Below are positions 57,001-64,000 of a stretch of DNA of 64,000 bases, one piece after another. Positions within the stretch are counted from its first letter, which is position 1, and every line of letters begins with the position of its first letter. This DNA is from Pocillopora verrucosa. Lineage: Eukaryota > Cnidaria > Anthozoa > Scleractinia > Pocilloporidae. The DNA lies in the NCBI RefSeq assembly GCF_036669915.1, contig NC_089318.1, positions 24,272,725-24,336,724 of the forward strand, written 5' to 3'. The position numbers and the translations under genes are program-made. The notes beneath the pieces were generated by a model. It was not told the DNA's origin. It made no database searches and was given only the letters and a program-made list of their open reading frames with translations.

Positions 57001-58177
57001 GAAAATATCATTGTGAACCAATGAGAACTCAAGGTAAAATCGACTGATCAGAACTACTTGAAAAGGCGGGAAAATCCGAGTGGACAAGTCACGATGGGAT
57101 TTAATTTGGCATCTGATTGGTTGACAGGATGGTTCAAGATTCCTAGAGTAATCACAAAACAGATGAAAGCAAAACCAATGCAATCGAGCATTATTTTCGA
57201 CAAGCAATTGAAACTTGCTTAATGATTACTGCATTATTAGCTTAAAAAGGAAAGTTAATATTTCCGTCTCTCTACGTCACACAAAAATTTTCAATTTTAA
57301 TGTGGAAGTTGAGATTTTTTTTTTTTCAAAATTCTTAAATACAGTACGCACTTTGGTCGATCAAATCTGGTCTATTGTTTACGGTGCCGGGTGATTTCTA
57401 GTTGTTTTAAAGTTGATAATCTTATTTCCACGAAAAGTTAGAGTTGTAGAAAAGATAATTGCCTCCGCTTTTAAGTTTTTATGAGTTCCTTCCCCTCCGC
57501 TCCTCTCCTTAATGAGCCCTCCAGTTTAGAAGCCCTGGAGATTTCTAAGCCCTCCCCCAGGGGGTTTTTACATCCATTGCGGTACTTAACATAACTTTGT
57601 GCTTCAAATGCATTTAGAATCTAGATTTGTTGAAAGCTGAACTTGTGAAGTTAAGCTAATCGCCCTTCTTACTAGCCTTAAAAGAAGTTGATACTTCCTC
57701 ATCGACTTAACGTCAAACAAAATATGCAAATCTATCGTGAAAATTACGATTTTTTTAATATCACTAAATGCAGCGTGCGTTTTTTGTCGATCAAAACTGA
57801 TTCATCGTTTACTGTTCTGAGAGATGTATAGTTATTTTATAGGCGAGAATCTTATTGCCATGAAGTTTTCTTGTGATATCCAAAAGCCTTCGATAGCATT
57901 CGTTCTAGATAGTTCCAGGTGTTTTACAACCAAAGAGAATACTGTAATCGGTATTTATCAAAACGTAGATCCGAAAAGACAATCACGCTCACTTTGAATT
58001 TTTGAGCCCTCTCTCTTTTTGATGAGCCCCCTGCTTGGAAGCTTTGAAAATGAATAAGCCTCCAACCCCGCAGGGCTTTTAGCCGCTATTTTGGTACTTA
58101 ATGCAACATTGTTCTTCAAACACATTTAGGATGTAGACATGTTGAGAGCAGAGCTTGTGGAGTTAAACCTACCATTG
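51076..58177 (+). CDS. NEMF: NEMF / Rqc2 / Tae2 homologue, N-terminal third only
   Basis: Exons: 51076-51134, 51263-51331, 52470-52572, 52968-53093, 53220-53365, 53522-53589, 54522-54611, 54715-54788, 55041-55117, 55721-55796, 56773-56913, 58130-58177; 359 residues in frame. NEMF binds stalled 60S ribosomes with peptidyl-tRNA, recruits Listerin and directs C-terminal Ala tailing. The NFACT-N domain is unmistakable: [13 protein letters not shown] start, [49 protein letters not shown]. Asp9 and the Asp96-Arg97 pair needed for CAT tailing are present (GIDRIVD). The coiled-coil start ([16 protein letters not shown]) follows. Human NEMF has about 1076 aa; no later exons (rest of NFACT-N, middle coiled coil, NFACT-R) were found up to 64000. 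Either the gene continues beyond the window around a nested GPCR, or it is 3'-truncated. Confidence 0.9.
52130..52303 (+). pseudogene. Paired-like helix-turn-helix fragment (transposase relic?) in NEMF intron
   Basis: A 57-codon frame with [19 protein letters not shown] and ending [12 protein letters not shown]. This resembles the paired-type DNA-binding N-terminus of cnidarian transposase-like proteins (consensus recalled, not searched). The usual middle of the domain seems deleted and nothing follows, so it is a relic inside intron 2 of NEMF. Confidence 0.4.
54120..54340. mobile_element. Diverged MITE, family 3, in NEMF intron
   Basis: gatctgattgttaactctcc, ctagctgcttggcatttcct and the following stretch parallel the elements at 44893 and 45803, but with many substitutions. 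An older insertion. Confidence 0.5.
55963..56174. mobile_element. MITE, family 1, in NEMF intron
   Basis: ttaaccctttcacttccac ... gggagtgaaagagttaa, with the internal sequence (ctccttacaatatcaatac) matching 15169-15377. It is an independent insertion, since the flanks are unrelated. Confidence 0.7.
57300..58177 (+). repeat. Tandem duplication spanning a NEMF exon
   Basis: Roughly 57320-57660 and 57745-58177 are diverged copies (shared cgatcaaa..tg, ttgtttac, gataatcttatttcca, ccctccccc...aggg). Each contains an exon copy: 57618-57659 codes [13 protein letters not shown] and then a stop, while 58130-58177 codes [16 protein letters not shown] followed by GTAAGT. Only the second can continue the protein. 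Confidence 0.75.
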
Positions 58178-59076
58178 GTAAGTTGGAAGTCTTTCAATGG
58201 CCTTTGTCAAATTGTTTTGCCTTTCAATGGCCTTTATCAAATTGTTTTGCCTTTCAATGGCCTTTATCAAATTGTTTTAAAGGATATCCTTCAACATTTT
58301 TCCCCACCAGGGTGAGTAATTTTCTCGTTTTTATCGCAATCAGACGACTGATTGAATGGGCAACTCGAGGAGCCCTTCAATAACATTTACTCTGTAGTCT
58401 TACAACCAATAAAATTGAAGCAGTTAACATTTTTTTTACAAACCTACGTTGCATTTTATGAACGGTATGTAATGACCACCTTTAAGTATTTTTTAATGTT
58501 CACATACATTTTGAAATTACTAAAGAGATGCAGCGTCGATGTTATAATGTTTATAAGGAAGATCTTCTTAGATCTTCTCTGTTATCGTGGAGATAAGATG
58601 CCAAATTCCAATCATTTTCTCCGCCCTCTCTAATTTATCTCTACAATTCTGTTCAATCCACTTTTGAGATAGACAGCTCAAAGAGAGAGAGCTATTAAAA
58701 GCTCACCTGAAAACTTAATGGAAAAAGTTGTTCTGTTTTAACAAATTTGTCTTGCATCCAAATAATAAATAGTATTTTTTAGCTGGATATAACGATGACA
58801 AATAAATACGATGGATAATTTTTTCGACAAAAAGGGCCGAAAACAAGAATTGCGTGCAATTTAAATCCGGCCTCCCGCTGAACACCCAGCAGGTGGCTTT
58901 AATTTACACGTAAGCTCATCAGCTCTTAACAGGAAGTGGCCACAATAACGCTTTTAAACAAAGGCTCTGCGTCGTAGACATCAGACTCGTACATTCTATG
59001 CGGAGACAGGCGCTAAACCAAAACGCTCTACACAACAGCAAGGCTACCACTCTTCTCCTAGACTTTAGCTTGAAAA
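58178..59076. other. Region between last visible NEMF exon and GPCR
   Basis: Begins with a 30-bp unit repeated three times (58191-58278), through which the NEMF frame stays open to a TGA at 58313. No further NEMF exon recognised. The GPCR 5' UTR and promoter probably occupy the last 200-300 bases; no TATA box identified. Confidence 0.5.
58191..58278. repeat. 30-bp tandem repeat, three units
   Basis: Units of ctttcaatggcctttatcaa plus attgttttgc, almost identical. They start 14 bases after the exon end at 58177. Confidence 0.9.
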
Positions 59077-59961
59077 ATGGAACAAGGCTCAGATCCCATG
59101 TATCCAGCGTACATGAGTAATTCGGTTATGAATGGCTGTTTATCCTATACGGCCATAGTGCTTAACATTTTAACAATCAATGCACTCAGGAAAACTTCAT
59201 CTTTGCCAAAGACTCTGAAAACATTACTGTTAAGTCTTGCTGTGTCTGATCTTGGAGTTGGATTAATGGTACAGCCTCTCTATACTGCGTTACTGGTTGA
59301 AGGTTTGCAACAAAAGCGAACAAATTGGATACTGGCCTTGTGCACATTTTCTGCTGGTTTATTTGCAATCTCGTCGTTTCTTGGTGTGACGGCTCTGAGT
59401 GTAGACAGATTTTTAGCTGTTCATCTTCATCTCAGATATCAGGAACTAGTAACCCACAAGCGTGTTGTGTTCGGGGTAATAATATTGTGGCTGTTTGGTG
59501 CATTGATTGCTTTGTTATCTTTCTGGAATACAATAGTGTTGTTAATCCTTCTGACGTGTATTTCCAGTCTGTGTGTCATCTTTTGCACAACTGTGTATTG
59601 TAAGATTTATTTCACTGTACGGCGCCTTGCAAGCCGACTGCAGCATCGTCCACAGAGGGGACAAGAAGTACCCCAAGGCAATAAAATAGCGGTGAATGCT
59701 GACAAGCTCAGAAAATTTGCTCTCAGTACATTTTACGTGTTTCTGGTCTTTTTAATCTGTTATTTGCCACATAACTGCATGTTGGTGGCGCGTATCCTGA
59801 TCCCTCAACAAAATACTTCGATGCGCACATTTGATTTATTTTCTGTAACACTGGTGTACCTTAATTCGACCTTAAATCCTGTCGTCTACTCATGGAAGAT
59901 AAGACATATTCGTCTCGCTATTATGAACTCACTGCGAAAACTTGTTTTTTATCACAACTGA
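59077..59961 (+). CDS. Class A (rhodopsin-family) GPCR, intronless
   Basis: Single-exon 294-residue receptor with seven hydrophobic segments. Landmarks: LAVSDLG in TM2 (Asp2.50), Cys near the start of TM3 (LCTFSAG), SVDRF at the end of TM3 (Phe in place of Tyr in DRY), CYLPH in TM6 and NSTLNPVVYSW (NPxxY) in TM7. The second extracellular loop is almost absent and has no Cys, so the usual TM3-ECL2 disulphide cannot form; melanocortin receptors share this trait. N-terminus is about 18 residues and the C-tail is short. Ligand unknown. It belongs with the large, mostly intronless cnidarian GPCR expansions related to melanocortin/adenosine-type receptors. The start was chosen at the ATG giving a normal short N-terminus after an in-frame stop. 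Confidence 0.92.
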   Translation: MEQGSDPMYPAYMSNSVMNGCLSYTAIVLNILTINALRKTSSLPKTLKTLLLSLAVSDLGVGLMVQPLYTALLVEGLQQKRTNWILALCTFSAGLFAISSFLGVTALSVDRFLAVHLHLRYQELVTHKRVVFGVIILWLFGALIALLSFWNTIVLLILLTCISSLCVIFCTTVYCKIYFTVRRLASRLQHRPQRGQEVPQGNKIAVNADKLRKFALSTFYVFLVFLICYLPHNCMLVARILIPQQNTSMRTFDLFSVTLVYLNSTLNPVVYSWKIRHIRLAIMNSLRKLVFYHN

Positions 59962-62370
59962 ATTTATAGTGAACCTGTAAGGTTTTTGTTTAGAAACGCA
60001 CGATCTGCACCCAATATTGAAAAAACAAAAAAGAAAAAAAAAAACTGAAGGACAAAGTACTTCCAAATTAACATAGATTTGATAATGTGAGGGTGGAAAA
60101 CTAGAAAAGACTATCTGAAAGTGAACAAAAAACAAGTTTGATAAAATAATATTTTGAAGATGAAAGATGTAGATAGCATCTGTCGTTAGGTAACCTTATA
60201 GAATCAGAACGATGTACGTTTTCGTTAAAAAGTAATGTATTACATTTGTAACTTGTTTTCCGAGAAAGATTAAAAAAAAAGCCATACGTGATGTAAAAAA
60301 TAAAATAATGGAGTAACAAGAGCTTTTCTTCGTAATGTTTTTAAGGAAAAAAAGTAATCGCTTGTAGAAAAATAATTAAAACCAGCAATAATCGGAGACG
60401 TAATAAAAGAACACCTTGTAGATTGAAAAATGATTTCTTTCGGTGTTGGATACCATCAATGACCACAACATTATGGACCTAATGAAATATATTACATGTC
60501 GTGTAAAACCTTTTGATTCGTAGTACAATTGCATTCCTTTGTGGCAACGTTACTTATATGAAACTGGTTGGTATGCGAAAAAAAAAAAAACTTTGCGTGG
60601 CTCTCTCGATTCGAGATTTAAATCTGATTTAAATTGGTCCTGAAATTGAGCTTCGCGTCCCCGTTTTTCCTATGAATTTTCGATGACAACGAAAACAAAA
60701 TCTCAGGCAGAGTGGAATACTGTCAAATTTCTCGTCTAGCCGAACAACCCTCAGACAAGACACATTTCGTCTCTGTTATTTGATTGGTTGGTGGAATTAA
60801 TGGAAGAATTAATATGATCGGTGTTACATGCTCAACTTAACATACAAATACGCTGTATACCTCTTGTGTCGGCAAAGGGCCTTTCTTATCATTAAGAAAA
60901 AAAAGTATGAAGAAAATACACTAAAAAACATTTAAAAAGAGTCATTAAAGAGTTGTTCCATTTTAATCAGTTTTGACTTTTGAGGCATAAGCAGAACGTT
61001 AAAGGCATGCTTCATTGAATCCCTGGCCTTTGTGTTGCCGCCGATATGAACGTAAATTTTACTTTATGCCCAAAAGATAGGGTATCAAATTTCATGAGGC
61101 GTCTCTAATGAAGTTGTTGGTGAAATCTATGTCGGCGTTTTGTTAATGGCAACAATGCTTATAACTGAAAAAAAAATGCAGACGATTCCCTGTGATTTTC
61201 CAATTACATTTTCATATGGGAAAGGGAAATTGGGAGAGACGGAAGCAGTTCTGACATTTTCTTTTGCAAGAAATAAATTATCCTTTAGGGAGTGGAAAGA
61301 TCGCCGATCTGTACGATTTCTTGTGGCATGGCTCTGATTTAGGGCCCAGAACTTATATCTAAACAAACAGGACTGTCAAGGAAGTAAAGAAAATTGTTCG
61401 ATAATGTAAGATCTAAACAAAGGAGATGTTTCGTTTTGTGCAGTTTATACAAGGCCTTATGGAACGGGCCCTTCTAAAACTTGACCGTTTCCTAATTTTA
61501 AAGCAATAACGCGAGCACAAGGGCGATTTGTTAATTTTACGCGTTTTGAAGTACTCAGCCTTCACCCAACAAGTGATAATCAATTATCGGTAGGCACCTG
61601 CGGAATGAGTTAAGCGCCACTTAACTTTTTCCGTCGACATAATCTTTCACTACAATGTCAATACTTATTTCTTTGACGCACGTAAGGCTAACTAAACTCA
61701 TTTTTTGTCTCAGCTCTACGGATCCTCTGATCGTGCTTAAAATATCTTTTTCCGTTTCTGGTTTTTTCTGTTAGTCCGGCGATACGTTAAATTGTAGTGT
61801 AAATTTTTTGAAATGAAAAACCGTGGGCGTGACGGCAATCTATTCATTTCACATTAACCAATTCCATGCCTTTTACCTTTTATCGTGCACAGACGCCGTC
61901 GCTTCCTTAGCAATGAGATGTGAACAGCTTGCATTTGCGGAAAACCCTCAATCACTCTTTACTTTTTCGGGTACACAAGTTTACTCTATTTTTTTCCACT
62001 GGATTTGATGCACGTTAGACCTATTAGCTTCCCGGCTGGCTTCAAGAAAACGCGACATTTTAAATGCTTCTCTTAAATCATATTTGCCAGTAACTATGTA
62101 CGCAAAAAAGAGCGAGAGTTTGGCACCGAAATTTATGTTGTTATTTACTGGGCGGGAAGTCGGACGGCATGAAAATAATGGCTGAGGTCTTGAGGAAAAA
62201 TTGCGGACCGTGGTCCGTAGTGGAAAAAGCTGAACCGGCTACGAGCGCGCGATTAGTCAATCTTGTTTAACACAAGATTGCCGTTTTGAATGCGATTATG
62301 CAGTCATAAAGCCCTAGAGGGGTCACAAAAAAAAATTTTTGACTTCGCTCTGTAGACGATAAAGTGAACG

Positions 62371-62575
62371 TGACCCTTTACACTCTTACATCAGTATGTT
62401 CAGTATGTGTTTTCTTCCCAATGTTCTGTATTCGTTTACCCTTATACGTACAAGGAGAATTTGTTTAATAATCATGAGCCTATTTAGTCGGAGATTGTTT
62501 TTTTTTTCTTTCATGGCCTGAATATTTGATTTAGTAGCGAAATTAGATGGTACTCACTCTTAGCGGTGAAAGGCT
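62371..62575. mobile_element. MITE, family 2
   Basis: tgaccctttacactcttacatcagtatg ... gcggtgaaaggc is cognate to 34977-35175 (shared caaggagaatttgtttaa core). The termini have drifted. Confidence 0.6.
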
Positions 62576-62755
62576 TAGTAAATAAATAAAATAGGGTGAA
62601 TCGGCCGCTACATGCAATCCAATTCGGAACGAAAAGTTCTGTTGTGTTGTGTCACCAAGAACTCACTCCCTCCTCTTAAAACAAGAAACAATATCATTGG
62701 CACGCTCGACATGCCTATGTTTTAGTCTAGACTTGCGGAACTGTGTAAAAAGCAG

Positions 62756-62796
62756 AGAGGAGGGAGGGGTGGGAGGGAGGGGTGGGGGAGGTGAGG
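62756..62796 (+). repeat. G-rich tract with G-quadruplex potential
   Basis: At least five runs of three or more G separated by one-base loops (gggaggggtgggaggg and continuing). This satisfies the usual G4 pattern on the + strand. Confidence 0.75.
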
Positions 62797-64000
62797 ATGC
62801 TGCATGCATTAAGTTTCCTTGAAATATCGATTTTGAAGATTGTTTTACTTTGCGAAGAAATTATTTGTCACCAGAAAAAAAAGAAGTTTTGGTTTAGAAT
62901 ATAATACTGAAATGTGAATTCGTCTTTTATTTTCGTATATCATAATGGAGCGGTAGCAGCCAATTGTCGAAACAGGTTTTCTTTTACGCGTGATTAAAAT
63001 GCTTTGTTCGAAAAGGAGGTGTTTTTCATTCTTATGGAAAACGGACCTTTGTAAACTTGGAATCGTCAATTATTTATGAAGAAACGTCTGATATTCTAAT
63101 GAAGTTTGAACTAATTTTTCTGTGGACTTAATTTTATGAATATTTCGTGTTTTCGTGGCCTCAGCGTAAATTTATATGCTAATTAATTCCCATTTCCTTT
63201 TTTAATTTTTTCTTTTCTCAGGATAACGTTATTGCACTTAGTTGTATGTGAATTGATCAACATGTGGACGAATTAGACAAGTCTCTGAATAGTATTTTTA
63301 GGAAATACACTCGATAAGTATGCGATAATTGTGTTGGATTATGGAGCGACAAATAAACTCGATCGGGCCCGTCACTGCGGGTCAGTAATGACGATATAAT
63401 GAAATGCATGTGGACATTTCTTTGTAGGTAAACCGACAGATGTCACCATTCTGAACTAGTTAATTAATCAGTCCCGAACAGAACTCGGAAAGGCAAAATA
63501 AATAAGTTAAACATCTCGCACAAGATCAAAGTATGTAATAATACGGAGAAGGATGTGAGCGAACCTTAAATTATTTTTTTTTTTAAACGAACCTTAATTT
63601 TTTTTGAAAGCTGCGTTCCCTATCCTAAGTTGCACTGTTGCAAGTGAAAAAGTTATTTGCTATTTATCGAACATTGCTAATCCTATTTTAAGCGCCTTTT
63701 TCTCGGCACATTCGTGATATTCCAATCCTGGTATGAAGTGTGCAGCTTTGAAACACTGAAAACGAGACGAAAAAACCGTTAGAAACAACTCAAGGCGGTA
63801 GCCCTCTGTGCTTTCGATGTCTTCTAAAAATAATACAAGACAGGTGGCAGGAACCTGCCCCTAGCTTATTCATAAGTCATCGACAAGAGCTTTTAATAAA
63901 GCATTTCAGCAGGCCTAACTTTTCAAATGAGATTGACTCATTCTCCGCATACAAGCTCATCTCAACGAGTCAGGTACTTATCCAACAAGATCATGGTTCA

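Larger units (their letters stand above)
59962..64000. other. Gene-poor right end
   Basis: Four kb with no supported coding region on either strand; open frames are short and without homology I recognise. Holds a MITE of family 2 (62371-62575) and a G-rich tract (62756-62796). If NEMF continues past the window, this would be intron. Confidence 0.6.

Noticed and set aside
1-64000. CRISPR arrays, bacterial operons or prophage
   Set aside because: Introns, metazoan domain architectures and absence of operon spacing exclude a prokaryotic source. The tandem repeats found are minisatellites without spacers.

Overview
The window is an animal nuclear locus. Genes are interrupted by GT-AG introns, intergenic DNA is AT-rich and carries many short inverted-repeat elements, and the protein repertoire fits an anthozoan cnidarian, most likely a stony coral. 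That repertoire includes a bacterial-type CocE hydrolase, several SID1-like proteins, a one-repeat neurexin-like protein and an intronless rhodopsin-class GPCR lacking the usual second extracellular loop cysteine. The taxon is inferred from gene content and repeats only. All gene models below were spliced by hand; exon phases add up to uninterrupted frames.

Layout, left to right. (1) 1-9331: two tandem copies of a CocE/NonD (X-Pro dipeptidyl-peptidase-like, S15) hydrolase on the + strand. The first is cut by the window edge; the second (5073-9331, 7 exons, 708 aa) appears complete. (2) 10475-14484: SIDT-A, a SID1-family multispan protein (772 aa) in only two exons. (3) 17768-26716: a second copy of a roughly 9 kb block, starting inside CocE exon 6. 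It carries a broken CocE 3' fragment and SIDT-B (709 aa). (4) 27611-31263, - strand: a neurexin-like LamG-EGF-LamG receptor (687 aa). (5) 33002-39754: SIDT-C, a diverged third SID1 gene (816 aa) whose large intron holds a dead LINE with a MITE nested in it. (6) 41443-49864: a 14-exon CRAL-TRIO/BCH-like gene (424 aa) with a 51-residue exon pair present three times. (7) 51076-58177: the N-terminal third of NEMF (Rqc2/Tae2), with no further exons recognised. (8) 59077-59961: an intronless class A GPCR. (9) 59962-64000: no gene recognised.

Functional reading. SIDT-A, -B and -C belong to the family of dsRNA/cholesterol/lipid transporters or hydrolases (SID-1, SIDT1, SIDT2). The CocE copies are predicted ester/amide hydrolases of bacterial type. 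Their interleaving with the SIDT genes is explained by tandem duplication, and nothing here shows a shared pathway. The neurexin-like receptor, the lipid-binding-fold protein, NEMF (ribosome quality control) and the GPCR look like unrelated neighbours.

The most distinctive features are the intron-poor SID1 array; the eukaryotised bacterial hydrolase cluster; the neurexin-like stalk with a doubled acidic cysteine loop; the MITE-associated exon triplication in the CRAL-TRIO gene; and the duplicated, partly dead exon at the end of the visible NEMF model.
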